Source: Chloroflexus sp. Y-396-1
Lineage (GTDB): Bacteria; Chloroflexota; Chloroflexia; Chloroflexales; Chloroflexaceae
DNA length: 64,000 nt
NCBI RefSeq assembly: GCF_000516515.1
Contig: NZ_KI911784.1
Location: 3,944,633-4,008,632 of the forward strand
Reading direction: 5' to 3'
Positions 1 to 8,812 of this stretch are shown here, piece after piece; within the stretch, counting starts at the first letter, position 1, and every line of letters begins with the position of its first letter. Under the pieces are notes generated by a model. That model was not told the DNA's origin and did no database searches. It worked only from the letters and a program-made list of their open reading frames with translations. The translations under genes and the position numbers were made by a program.

Positions 1-2
1 TC

Positions 3-1583
3 ATTTTTACCCTGTTTATCAAGGATTTGGTAACCGGTGCAGTGCTGGATGCACCGATTGAACGTGTTGATGAAGCGCAGTGGGCTGACGATCAAACCCT
101 CTTTTACACAGTGTACGATGATGCGCATCGTTCGTATCGACTGTATCGCCACGTGCTCGGTACCTCACCCGCTAATGATGTCTTGATCTACGAAGAGACC
201 GACGAGCGTTTCCATCTCAGCCTGCGGCGAAGTCGTTCCGGTATGTATTTGCTGCTCACCTGTTATAGCCACAACGGGACTGAAGTGCATTATCTGCCGA
301 CGGCAACTCCTTTTGCCGAGTGGCAGGTGATCTATCCACGTCGCCCGCAGATTGAATACTTTGTCGATCACCACGGCGATCACTTTTATATCAGAACGAA
401 TGACGGCGCCGAGAATTTTCGGCTTCTGCGCGCCCCGGTAAGCGATCCAACGAACACGGTTGAAATCTTGCCAGGGCGTGACGATACCCTGCTTGATCGC
501 ATTGATTGCTTTGCCGATTATCTGGTCGTCTATGAGCGACGGGCCGGTTTGCGGCAGATTCGGATTAGTGATCCAGATGGGCTCAACCCACGCTACATCG
601 ACTTCCCCGAACCGGTCTACACTTGTCAGGCAGACGTAAATGTCGAATTCGCAACCGATCAGCTTCGCTTGATCTACAGCTCATTAGTAACGCCGTCATC
701 GGTTATCAGCTATGACATGCGTCATGGAACCTGGCAGGTGCTGAAGCAGGAAGAGATTCCTTCTGGCTACGATCCATCGCTCTATGTGAGTGAGCGCTTG
801 ACCGCAACCGCACCCGATGGCGCACAGGTCCCAATTTCTATCGTTTATCGCCGTGATCGACCACATCAGCGGGGACCCTGTTTGTTATACGGGTACGGGG
901 CGTATGGCTACAGCTATGATCCGGTGTTCGACAGTAAGCGACTGAGTCTGCTTGATCGGGGGTTTGCCGTAGCGATCGCGCATGTCCGTGGTGGTCAGGA
1001 ACTAGGACGGCAGTGGTACGAACAGGGTCGGCTCCTTCACAAGCCAAATACGTTCAGTGATTTTATTGCCTGTGCCGAACACCTGATTGCGGAAGGCTAC
1101 ACTTCGCCATCACAACTGGCAATCAATGGGCGAAGCGCTGGTGGTCTGTTGATGGGGGCAGTCGTTAATGCTCGTCCTGATCTGTTCCAGGCCGTGGTAG
1201 CCGGAGTTCCATTCACGAATGTAATTATTGCAATGCTAAAACCTGATCTCCCACTGACGGTAACTGAATGGGAGCAATGGGGAAATCCGGCAATTGAGAA
1301 CGAATATCGAGTGATGCGGGCCTACGATCCCTACCTGAACATCAAATCAGGGCAGTATCCTCACATCCTGGTTACTGCTGGGCTACACGATTTACAAGTA
1401 CCGTACTGGGATCCGGCAAAGTGGGTGGCAAAACTGCGCACAATGAAAACCAACGATACAATGCTCCTACTGCGCACCAATTTGCAAGCCGGGCACAGCG
1501 GTCATTCAGGTCGGTTCGCCCGCCTTGAAGAGTTTGCCTGGGAATATGCCTTCATTCTGACCGCTCTAGGCATTGATCAGTAG
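3..1583 (+). CDS. ptrB: oligopeptidase B (S9A serine protease), 5' end outside window
   Basis: This is a prolyl-oligopeptidase-family cytoplasmic serine peptidase that cleaves short peptides, in oligopeptidase B typically after Arg/Lys. The frame is open from the first bases of the window and about 525 residues are visible; the family is usually near 690, so roughly the first quarter is missing. The visible N-terminal part is the beta-propeller (GRDDTLLDRIDCF, HVLGTSPANDVLIYEE). The alpha/beta-hydrolase domain follows, with the nucleophile in GRSAGGLLMG (about 1126-1155), the acidic residue in GLHDLQVPYWDP (about 1380-1415) and the histidine in QAGHSGHSGR (about 1485-1514). The stop is followed closely by oleC, so the two may be co-transcribed. 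It is an alpha/beta hydrolase, but not of the haloalkane-dehalogenase-like type expected for OleB. Family assignment is firm; exact specificity is inferred. Confidence 0.93.
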   Translation: MFTLFIKDLVTGAVLDAPIERVDEAQWADDQTLFYTVYDDAHRSYRLYRHVLGTSPANDVLIYEETDERFHLSLRRSRSGMYLLLTCYSHNGTEVHYLPTATPFAEWQVIYPRRPQIEYFVDHHGDHFYIRTNDGAENFRLLRAPVSDPTNTVEILPGRDDTLLDRIDCFADYLVVYERRAGLRQIRISDPDGLNPRYIDFPEPVYTCQADVNVEFATDQLRLIYSSLVTPSSVISYDMRHGTWQVLKQEEIPSGYDPSLYVSERLTATAPDGAQVPISIVYRRDRPHQRGPCLLYGYGAYGYSYDPVFDSKRLSLLDRGFAVAIAHVRGGQELGRQWYEQGRLLHKPNTFSDFIACAEHLIAEGYTSPSQLAINGRSAGGLLMGAVVNARPDLFQAVVAGVPFTNVIIAMLKPDLPLTVTEWEQWGNPAIENEYRVMRAYDPYLNIKSGQYPHILVTAGLHDLQVPYWDPAKWVAKLRTMKTNDTMLLLRTNLQAGHSGHSGRFARLEEFAWEYAFILTALGIDQ

Positions 1584-1602
1584 TGTGACAGTGAGGGTAT
1601 CA

Positions 1603-3297
1603 ATGGTCAACGCTTTATCGGTAGCGCAGCATACGATTCGTTCAGCGCCAACGGGGGCAAATGTTGCTCGCTACCTACCGTGGATGGCGCAGGAATGCCC
1701 CGAACAGACCGCAGTTATTAGTGGGATCGGGCGGGATCGGGCGGGTAAGGTCATCTATCGGCGGCAGAGTTTCGCAGCGTTGCATGCAGCTAGTGATCGG
1801 CTGGCCTGGGGGCTGACAGCCTATGGCCTGAAGCGGGCAATGCGGGTGTTACTGATGGTGCCGGCAGGGGGACCATTGATCAGTCTGACGTTTGCGCTGT
1901 TGAAGGCCGGTTGTGTGCCCATCTTAATTGATCCGGCAATGGGGCGACAAAATCTTGCGCAATGTATTGCTGAAGTCAAACCAGAGGCCTTGATCGGCGT
2001 GCCACGCGCCCATCTCCTACGCCTGATCTTTCCGCGTGCCTGTGCGACAATCAGATATGCAGTTTCAGTGGGGCCAGCTCTCCCTGGTGCGGCTGCCCTC
2101 CGCGAACTCGATCTCCCAATCCGAACGCCGTTCCCTCTGGTCGAGACGGCGGCTGATGATCCGGCGGCGATTGTCTTTACCAGTGGTAGTACTGGTGCAC
2201 CGAAGGGTGTCCTCTATACGCATGGAATGTTTGAGGCGCAGATTCATGTTTTGCGTGACCTGTTCGGAATTGCGCCGGGTGAGATCGAGATGCCGGCTTT
2301 CCCATTGTTTGCGCTGTTCAACGTGGCGTTAGGAGTTACGTCGGCAATTCCGCCAATCGACCCGACCCATCCGGCACAGTGTGATCCGGCAGCAGTGGTA
2401 GAGTTTATTCGCGACCTGGGTGTGACGTCAACATTTGGCTCTCCAGCAATTTGGGAGAAGGTGACTGCCTATTGTCTGGCGCACGATATTCGACTACCGT
2501 CGTTACGGCGTGTCTTAATGGCCGGAGCACCGGTGCCACTCCACCTACACGAGCGGCTGCACCGGATTCTGACACCGCCAGCCGATAGCTACACGCCTTA
2601 TGGGGCCACTGAAGCACTACCGGTAAGCTCTATCAGTGGTCGCGAAATACTGGCGGCTCACGCCGAGCGGCCATCGCCACTGGCCGGTACGTGCATTGGC
2701 TATCCGGTTCCGGGCATGGAAGTGGCAATTATCCCAATCAGTGATGAGCCAATCGCAGACTGGCGTGATGTCCAACGTTTACCGGCAGAAGTAATTGGCG
2801 AGATTTGCGTGCGCGGCCCGACGGTGACTCGCACTTACGTCGGACGACCACAGGCCACTGCGTTGGCCAAGATCACCGATGGCGAGCACGTCTGGCATCG
2901 CATGGGAGATTTGGGTTACTTCGATGAACAGGGGCGATTGTGGTTCTACGGACGGAAGAGTCAACGTGTGATCACTACCAGCGGCACACTGTTCACCGAA
3001 CCGATTGAACGCTTCTTCAACCAGCATCCGGCAGTTGCCCGCTCGGCACTGGTTGGCGTTGGTTCACCCGGCGTCCAGGTGCCGGTTGTCGTGGTTGAAC
3101 GCAACCGTGCGGTAACGATTTCTCCCTCGCGACTAATAATTGAATTACGTCAACTAGCGGCAATGAGTGATATGACTGCGTCAATCCAGACCTTTCTGAT
3201 CCATCCCTCGTTCCCGGTTGACATCCGCCATAACGCAAAGATCTTTCGTGAGCAATTAGCACAATGGGCAGCACGTCGTTTGGGCGTTGCTGGATAA
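1603..3297 (+). CDS. oleC: OleC-type beta-lactone synthetase (AMP-dependent ligase)
   Basis: This is an ANL-superfamily adenylating enzyme of about 564 residues. OleC enzymes activate a 2-alkyl-3-hydroxy acid with ATP and close it to a cis-beta-lactone in head-to-head olefin biosynthesis. The AMP-binding signature FTSGSTGAPKG lies near 2176-2208. YGATE (about 2599-2613) and the MGDLGYFDEQGRLWFYGRK core (about 2902-2958) are also present. I chose ATG 1603 because GTGAGGG stands five bases upstream; the frame is open back to 1573, overlapping the end of ptrB. Only seven bases separate it from the oleD start, and oleA follows, which is the main reason for calling it OleC and not a generic acyl-CoA ligase. 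Some bacteria carry an OleB-OleC fusion; this protein is of unfused length. Confidence 0.87.
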   Translation: MVNALSVAQHTIRSAPTGANVARYLPWMAQECPEQTAVISGIGRDRAGKVIYRRQSFAALHAASDRLAWGLTAYGLKRAMRVLLMVPAGGPLISLTFALLKAGCVPILIDPAMGRQNLAQCIAEVKPEALIGVPRAHLLRLIFPRACATIRYAVSVGPALPGAAALRELDLPIRTPFPLVETAADDPAAIVFTSGSTGAPKGVLYTHGMFEAQIHVLRDLFGIAPGEIEMPAFPLFALFNVALGVTSAIPPIDPTHPAQCDPAAVVEFIRDLGVTSTFGSPAIWEKVTAYCLAHDIRLPSLRRVLMAGAPVPLHLHERLHRILTPPADSYTPYGATEALPVSSISGREILAAHAERPSPLAGTCIGYPVPGMEVAIIPISDEPIADWRDVQRLPAEVIGEICVRGPTVTRTYVGRPQATALAKITDGEHVWHRMGDLGYFDEQGRLWFYGRKSQRVITTSGTLFTEPIERFFNQHPAVARSALVGVGSPGVQVPVVVVERNRAVTISPSRLIIELRQLAAMSDMTASIQTFLIHPSFPVDIRHNAKIFREQLAQWAARRLGVAG

Positions 3298-3303
3298 CGA
3301 GCT

Positions 3304-4296
3304 ATGATCGCATTAGTAACCGGTGGAAATGGTTTTGTCGGGCGTTATATTGTCGAACATCTGCTGGCCCGTGGCGATCATGTCCGGGTTATCGGTCGTA
3401 GAACCTATCCGGAATTGCAGGCACAGGGGGTTGAAACCTTCCAGGCTGATCTGTCGTTGCCTGAAGCCGCGCCAGTGCTGGCGCGGGCTATGCGGGGTGT
3501 CACAACAGTGTTTCACGTGGCAGCGAAAGCCGGTTTATGGGGGCGTTATGATGACTTTTACCGGGCAAATGTCAGCGCGACTCAGCGCATTGTGAAAGCA
3601 GCGATCCGGGCCGGTGTACCAAAACTGGTGTACACCTCGACCCCCTCAGTCGTCATTGGTAAAGCCGACATCCATGGTGGTGATGAACGTCTACCGTATC
3701 CTACACGTTACCTTGCTCCTTATCCGCAGACGAAGGCGATTGCCGAACAGTATGTTTTGGCGCAAACGGCGATAGCAACGGTTGCACTCCGGCCCCATCT
3801 GATTTGGGGTCCGCGCGATCCACACATCATCCCGCGCCTGCTTCGTCGAGCACGGAGACGGATGCTCTTCCAGATTGGCGAAGGTACGAATCTGGTTGAT
3901 GTCAGCTATGTCGAAAATGTCGCTGAAGCCCATGTGTTAGCAGCGGCAGCGCTGAGCGAGCGTTCGCCTCTACGCGGGCGCGCCTACTTTATTGGTCAGG
4001 AACGACCGGTCAATCTCTGGGAGTTTATCGGTATAATGCTTCGTCACGCCGGTTGCCCACCGGTACGGGGCAAAGTTTCTGCTGCTCTTGCGTACCGGCT
4101 GGCAACCATGTTGGAGTTCGTTTACACTGCGTTGCGTCTACGCGGTGAACCGCCGCTCACGCGCCTGATGGTGCACGAACTGAGCCATTCGCATTGGTTT
4201 AGCCACGAGGCGGCTACTCGTGATTTTGGCTACGTACCGCGCATCAGTATAGAAGAAGGTTTACGGCGCACGTTTGCGCAATTCGCCGAGGTATAA
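3304..4296 (+). CDS. oleD: OleD-type 2-alkyl-3-oxoacid reductase (NAD-dependent epimerase/3beta-HSD fold)
   Basis: This is a short-chain dehydrogenase of the extended epimerase/3beta-HSD type, 330 residues. OleD reduces the 2-alkyl-3-ketoacid made by OleA to the 3-hydroxy acid with NADPH. The N-terminal Rossmann motif VTGGNGFVGRYIVEHL (from residue 5) is intact, VYTSTPSVV corresponds to the catalytic Ser/Thr strand, and YPQTKAIAE supplies the catalytic Tyr-x-x-x-Lys. WGPRDPH and GEGTNLVDVSYVENVAEAH are typical of the family. It sits between oleC (seven-base gap) and oleA (about 100-base gap). Taken alone it would be annotated only as an NAD-dependent epimerase; the neighbours make OleD the best call. 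Confidence 0.87.
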   Translation: MIALVTGGNGFVGRYIVEHLLARGDHVRVIGRRTYPELQAQGVETFQADLSLPEAAPVLARAMRGVTTVFHVAAKAGLWGRYDDFYRANVSATQRIVKAAIRAGVPKLVYTSTPSVVIGKADIHGGDERLPYPTRYLAPYPQTKAIAEQYVLAQTAIATVALRPHLIWGPRDPHIIPRLLRRARRRMLFQIGEGTNLVDVSYVENVAEAHVLAAAALSERSPLRGRAYFIGQERPVNLWEFIGIMLRHAGCPPVRGKVSAALAYRLATMLEFVYTALRLRGEPPLTRLMVHELSHSHWFSHEAATRDFGYVPRISIEEGLRRTFAQFAEV

Positions 4297-4397
4297 AAAA
4301 CACGGTGTAGAGAGTGACCTGGATATGTGGATCGCCGACCGCGACGAACGCGAAACAATTCGAGGAAAGACTGATGAGAAATGGTAGGGAGGCTTAG

Positions 4398-5417
4398 GTG
4401 TTATTCAAGCATGTCATGATTGAAGCGATTAGTTATGTGTTAGCCCCACATCGCATCACATCCGATTGGATTGAAGATCAGATTGCCGAAACAATGGAAC
4501 GGTTACGGTTTCCAAGGGGAAAGTTAGAGGCACTGTCGGGTATTCGTGAACGGCGATTCTGGGATGAGGGAACCTTGCCCAGCACCGTGGCGACGATGGC
4601 AGCCGAACAGCTTCTCCAGCGAGTGGAGATTGATCGAGAACGGATTGGTCTCTTGATTAATACCTCGGTTTGTCAGGATTACCTTGAACCCGCGACCGCT
4701 TGCTTCGTTCATCGTAATCTGCACCTTTCGCCACGGGCGATAAACTACGATGTACGTAACGCCTGTCTCGGTTTTCTCACTGGGATGAGCATTGCCGGTA
4801 TGATGATCGATGCCGGTACAATTGACTATGCGTTGATCGTTGACGGGGAAGGTTCGCAAGATGCGGTAATGGCGACGATTCGCCGCCTGCGTCGGCCAGA
4901 AACGACCAAACAAGACCTGCGCGACAATTTTGCTACCCTTACGCTGGGGTCGGGTGGGGCGGCTATGTTGCTCACCCACGAACGTTTTTCGCGTAGTGGG
5001 CATCGCCTGAATGGAGTTGTTACGCTGGCGGCAACCCAATACAATCATCTCTGTCTGGGCCAGGCCGATTATATGAAAACTGATGCCAGCGCACTGATGC
5101 ACGCCGGTGTTGAATTGGCTTCGGCAACCTGGCGTCTAGCCCAAGAGACCCTACCTGACTGGAGTGACCGCCAGATCGCGCTCTACGCACCTCATCAGGT
5201 TGGCGCTCGCCACATGGCGGCTGTGACGAAAGCATTGAATATCACCCCATCGAAACTCTTCCTCAACTTTCCAACACTCGGGAACATTGGACCGGCAGCC
5301 CTGCCAATCTCACTGGCACAAGCCGCAGAGGCAGGACGCCTGCGGCCGGGTGATCATGTAGGTCTGCTCGGTATTGGTTCTGGTCTCAATTGTTCGATGA
5401 TGAGTGTGACCTGGTGA
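4398..5417 (+). CDS. oleA: OleA-type thiolase (non-decarboxylative acyl-CoA condensing enzyme)
   Basis: This is a 3-oxoacyl-ACP synthase III-like thiolase of 339 residues. OleA joins two long-chain acyl-CoAs head-to-head to give a 2-alkyl-3-ketoacid. The active-site Cys lies in VRNACLGFLTGM (about 4756-4791). The later part carries the APHQVGARHM histidine region and the LGNIGPAALPISLAQA segment, where the FabH/OleA asparagine sits. Start is GTG 4398, with GGGAGG at 4387-4392 and a five-base spacer. The roughly 100 bases before it hold no obvious terminator, so it probably belongs to the oleC-oleD transcript. FabH is the alternative, but the LSGIRERRFW and DYLEPATACFVH segments and the flanking oleC and oleD favour OleA. 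Confidence 0.88.
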   Translation: MLFKHVMIEAISYVLAPHRITSDWIEDQIAETMERLRFPRGKLEALSGIRERRFWDEGTLPSTVATMAAEQLLQRVEIDRERIGLLINTSVCQDYLEPATACFVHRNLHLSPRAINYDVRNACLGFLTGMSIAGMMIDAGTIDYALIVDGEGSQDAVMATIRRLRRPETTKQDLRDNFATLTLGSGGAAMLLTHERFSRSGHRLNGVVTLAATQYNHLCLGQADYMKTDASALMHAGVELASATWRLAQETLPDWSDRQIALYAPHQVGARHMAAVTKALNITPSKLFLNFPTLGNIGPAALPISLAQAAEAGRLRPGDHVGLLGIGSGLNCSMMSVTW

Positions 5418-5619
5418 GGTGACAGGTGTAGCGGTCATCGTCCTCCTGCTGCGGAATGTTCATCGCTACGCGATAAGGAGGTTTCTCAGTCACAGTTGCA
5501 GACAAATATCCATCCTGCGCATACGGAAACGTCTCTGCGCGATGAGAGGAACGTCTGTTTCGGAAAACCCCTCCATCGCCTGGCAGGGACTTGCACAGCC
5601 TGAGTTCCAGTTATAACTT

Positions 5620-7512
5620 TCACAGCGTTCGCAGCGACCATTCGTAGATCATCGCCCGCAGTAACCAGGCCAAGGTGCTTTCCCAGATTAAAAAAGCTAC
5701 GAGTATTGCGGTAATCACTCGCCCGGCAAAGCCTTGTTGAACGAAAGAATCTAGGGCAATTGCTGGCAAGATCGCAAGCGCCGGCAGACAGAAATACCAG
5801 TGCTTATTCCACAAACTGAATTGTGTGTCAACTAGGCAGCTAATGATTAAGAGTACCACATAGCCACTCATCATTGCCAGATGGATAGTTGCTCCCTTCC
5901 GAAACATAAGGAATAGTCCTATCGGCAATAATACTACTGGAAGTAAGCGGGTGTGACCCCATACTTGTTCGAGAAAAGAACCAACAAGAGGTGATGGAAG
6001 CGAATCGTGACCGACTCGCGTACTCGCTTGAAGGCGATCGATAACGGCTGAAACGGTAGGGAGGATGAATTGTCCGTAGTAGAGAAGGATTGCGATGATG
6101 ATGCTAACGCCGACTACTGAGAATAATCGATAGCTCGTTGGGCGCAGTGCTGGGTGCGCATATGCGATCAGGCTGGCTACTCCTAAGACTACGGGTACGA
6201 AAGCAATATGCATGACGTACACCAATAATGTGGTAACAATGAGCGCAGTCACTGTCAGGAAACCAATCCAAGACCAGCCTGGCTGTCGTTCAAACATATG
6301 GATCACTAAAAGCGTAAGAATCGTAAACCACAAGCCTATGATAGTTGGGTAGCTGCCATCATGAAAGTAGATGTGTTGTACCGGTAAGCCGATGTAGAGT
6401 GCACTTGCCAAAAAACCTGCTCGTTGACTGTGACCAGCATTGATCATAAGACCGTACAACAATATCGGAATTGTCGCATTTATCAGACTTATCACTATCT
6501 TCAACGCGATAGTCATCGACAATGTTGACGGTAAGAGTGTTGCGAGAGGGACAAAAAAGTAGTAGCTTAGCAATGAGTAAGGTACAGAGCTGATACCCCA
6601 TTCGTATTGATTCGACAGTTTGGCCTGCACCGCAGCAGCATTGCCGGCTGCGATTTGCAAGACGTGGTTTGCTCTAGCGCGGTGATCTATATCAACGAAA
6701 GCAGGTGCGTTTAGGGTTGTCGCATGAATCACGAAAAGCACGACGGAAAGCATCAATGCCCTCGAAAACCAGGGTGACCATGGTTGCCGACGGCTGGTAC
6801 ACCGTTGGAGCAGAGCGGTTATGCAGATAGCGATCAAAGTCATGAACAACCAGATTGGCAAGAGGGCCATCACTTGCAGACGCCAGTTGGCGAGGATAAA
6901 TCCACTCGCGAGCACTCCCACCCACACTGCCAAAGTGCGATCTGTTGCCGTGAGTTTTGTTAGATAGCCGAGTAGATCGATACTAAATGCAATTGCAAGC
7001 AAAGCAAAGATAACGAAAAGAGAGAGCGTACTTTTATCAATTTGATGAATTGCAAGCTCGGATACTGCAAGTCCAAAAGAAGGTTCTGTATCTGGAGACA
7101 GCAGAGGAATACGTAATGCAAGTGTATCAATGTACGATGTAATCTGTGTTCTCGGTATCAACAAGTATATTTTCTGCCAAGACGGTCGTACATTGTAGTG
7201 AACAATAGGTGTGTTGTTTACTTGAATCGTTAGTTGGCGCTGTAAAACGCCATTATGCAGATTCATTACCAGGAGATGCGTTGCTTGATCCAGACCAGAA
7301 AACGTAATAGCTGAGTCTGTTGCGAACCAGCGAAATGTCTTGCCATCACCGAATTCTGTTTCACCAATACCGCGTGAATAGAGTTCTATCGGAATATTGA
7401 ACGGTATTCTGTAATGTGTCAGAGAGTCAATGATGAACAATGTGAATATGGTAAGTACAACTGAAATATAGCGAAGAGCAAATAATTTAGACAGAGAAGG
7501 TAGGACAATCAT
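5620..7512 (-). CDS. large polytopic membrane protein, function unrecognised
   Basis: This is a 630-residue integral membrane protein. After an N-terminal membrane anchor there is a soluble region to about residue 150, probably outside the membrane, with beta-rich character (ITFSGLDQATHLLVMNLHNG). About eleven to twelve hydrophobic segments follow. The layout, an early loop containing FVDIDHRARANHV, and the aromatic-rich loops are reminiscent of GT-C-type membrane glycosyltransferases and related exopolysaccharide proteins, but I see no decisive motif and do not assign a reaction. ATG 7512 is the start. The gene looks noticeably richer in A and T than its neighbours by eye, which may mean recent acquisition. 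It stands alone, tail-to-tail with oleA. Confidence 0.85.
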   Translation of the reverse strand: MIVLPSLSKLFALRYISVVLTIFTLFIIDSLTHYRIPFNIPIELYSRGIGETEFGDGKTFRWFATDSAITFSGLDQATHLLVMNLHNGVLQRQLTIQVNNTPIVHYNVRPSWQKIYLLIPRTQITSYIDTLALRIPLLSPDTEPSFGLAVSELAIHQIDKSTLSLFVIFALLAIAFSIDLLGYLTKLTATDRTLAVWVGVLASGFILANWRLQVMALLPIWLFMTLIAICITALLQRCTSRRQPWSPWFSRALMLSVVLFVIHATTLNAPAFVDIDHRARANHVLQIAAGNAAAVQAKLSNQYEWGISSVPYSLLSYYFFVPLATLLPSTLSMTIALKIVISLINATIPILLYGLMINAGHSQRAGFLASALYIGLPVQHIYFHDGSYPTIIGLWFTILTLLVIHMFERQPGWSWIGFLTVTALIVTTLLVYVMHIAFVPVVLGVASLIAYAHPALRPTSYRLFSVVGVSIIIAILLYYGQFILPTVSAVIDRLQASTRVGHDSLPSPLVGSFLEQVWGHTRLLPVVLLPIGLFLMFRKGATIHLAMMSGYVVLLIISCLVDTQFSLWNKHWYFCLPALAILPAIALDSFVQQGFAGRVITAILVAFLIWESTLAWLLRAMIYEWSLRTL

Positions 7513-7976
7513 AGGATTCTTGCCAAAAAATTTACAGCTTCCTGAAGCTGGTATAATTTTGGTCAGGGCAAAGAGACACTTCTCGGCACCGATTATAACA
7601 CTTTCTCAGACTAGGGTGAGGAGAGACCAACTCGAAAGCAAAGTATACGGCAAGCTGCGTTTCCTGTCCATATTTTTGCGGAACGTTTCTCCGCAATGAT
7701 TGTTCGGAAAGACAGTGTTAGGCTTCCAAATCGCTTAGATGAACCTTGCCAGTCACAGGGGCGCAGCGCCGCTGCACCCCTACTGTGATCGGCATTGTCT
7801 GGATTGCGGTGCATCGCATCGTCTTCCCATATGGCGACCGCTGCGTCCCACCCGGCACGGTCGCCGTCGGCAACCTCCAGGGCCGCTGCGGTCGCATCAG
7901 AACGGAGAGGACCAGCCTTCACGGTTTGGAACGAGAGATTTCGGATCGGCTCTGAGTACAACACGGGGGATTGCGT
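7513..7976. other. 464-bp intergenic region with one strong palindrome
   Basis: I see no convincing gene; the short ORFs here lack start signals and family features. A nested inverted repeat occupies 7753-7788: outer arms TCACAG/CTGTGA surround GGGGCGCAGCG and CGCTGCACCCC. Nearer the upstream gene, GCTTCAGGAAGC at about 7538-7549 is a small palindrome within its probable leader. The GC-rich core resembles others at 34439-34459 and about 49405-49425. Confidence 0.6.
7753..7788. repeat. palindrome, GCAGCG/CGCTGC core with TCACAG/CTGTGA arms
   Basis: The left arm TCACAGGGGCGCAGCG faces CGCTGCACCCC-TA-CTGTGA, a hairpin interrupted by small bulges. No T-run follows on either strand, so it is more like a REP-type unit than a rho-independent terminator. 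Confidence 0.55.
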
Positions 7977-8735
7977 TTAGCTACGAACAAAAAACCAGAT
8001 CGTTAAGCCGATACTCAGCCAGACAACGACAGTGCGCACTCGACTCGCATTGATACGGCGAGCAATCGCTGCACCACCGTAGCCACCGATCATCGCCCCA
8101 ACCGTCATAACGAGCGCTGGCGTCCAGGCAATCAGGCCTGTCACAATGAAGGTGAGAACCGCGATACCGTTAATCAACAATGCCTGCAACGTTTTCAGGG
8201 CATTCATCTGGTGGATGTTGGTATAGCCGAGCAATGCCAATGCTGCTAGGGTCAAAATGCCCAATCCTGCGCCGAAGAAGCCGCCGTACATTGCAATCGC
8301 TAGATACACAACGGCAACAAGAATTCGCTGCTTGTTGCCACTCGTGCCTACAACACGATGAGCGAGACGAGTTACCTGTGGGCTAAAGGTGAACACCAGA
8401 GTTGCAAAGAGCAAGAGATAAGGGATAAGCGCAGTAAAACGTTGCTCATCAGTGTAGAGTAGGAGAAGCGCGCCAAGCAGGCCACCGATTAGGCTTAATC
8501 CACTAAAGAGAATGAGGTCGCGCTGCTGACCCTGTATTTCTCGACGGTATGCCCTGACACTGGCCAATGTTCCCGGCCAGAGTGCAAATGCGTTTGTGGC
8601 GTTGGCAATAATGGGTGGCATACCGGCGACAAGCAGGGCAGGAAACGAAATGAAACTACCACCGCCGGCAATCGCGTTGAGTGCGCCGGCGAGGAGTGCT
8701 GCGCCAAAAATGAGACCGAAATCGAGCAATTCCAT
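7977..8735 (-). CDS. TSUP-family (TauE/SafE-like) membrane transporter
   Basis: This is a 252-residue membrane protein with about eight hydrophobic segments. It has the two-fold TSUP pattern: AGALNAIAGGGSFISFPALL near residue 17 and GFFGAGLGILTLAAL near residue 151. Family members move sulfite, sulfonates or other small organic anions across the cytoplasmic membrane; the substrate here cannot be read from sequence. It lies 77 bases downstream of the GntR regulator on the same strand. An 18-base motif upstream of its start (8763-8780) recurs with one mismatch upstream of the regulator, suggesting control by that regulator. Confidence 0.88.
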   Translation of the reverse strand: MELLDFGLIFGAALLAGALNAIAGGGSFISFPALLVAGMPPIIANATNAFALWPGTLASVRAYRREIQGQQRDLILFSGLSLIGGLLGALLLLYTDEQRFTALIPYLLLFATLVFTFSPQVTRLAHRVVGTSGNKQRILVAVVYLAIAMYGGFFGAGLGILTLAALALLGYTNIHQMNALKTLQALLINGIAVLTFIVTGLIAWTPALVMTVGAMIGGYGGAAIARRINASRVRTVVVWLSIGLTIWFFVRS

Positions 8736-8753
8736 TGGAAATACCTCTCATTT

Positions 8754-8780
8754 CATCTGATGATCTGATGTTTTAATGTA
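8754..8780. promoter_or_regulatory. candidate GntR operator upstream of the TSUP gene
   Basis: CATCTGATG at 8754-8762 is a short palindrome (CATC-T-GATG). It runs directly into ATCTGATGTTTTAATGTA at 8763-8780, which matches 9616-9633 at 17 of 18 positions. The site is 19-45 bases before the TSUP start. That both genes of a regulator/transporter pair carry it suggests an autoregulated operator; this is inference, not a known consensus. Confidence 0.5.
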
Positions 8781-8812
8781 AGCTCAAAGGGATCACGTGC
8801 CGTTCAGAACCT

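Noticed and set aside
3-1583. The left-edge alpha/beta hydrolase as the missing OleB
   Set aside because: Its propeller segment, GRSAGG nucleophile and HSGHSGR region are those of S9A oligopeptidase B, not of the haloalkane-dehalogenase-like OleB.
5419-5616. 65-residue frame after oleA
   Set aside because: Begins at the oleA stop without a ribosome site and has no recognisable features.
7611-7964. 117-residue frame between the membrane protein and the TSUP gene
   Set aside because: No ribosome site, it crosses the palindrome at 7753-7788, and overlapping frames on the other strand are equally open.
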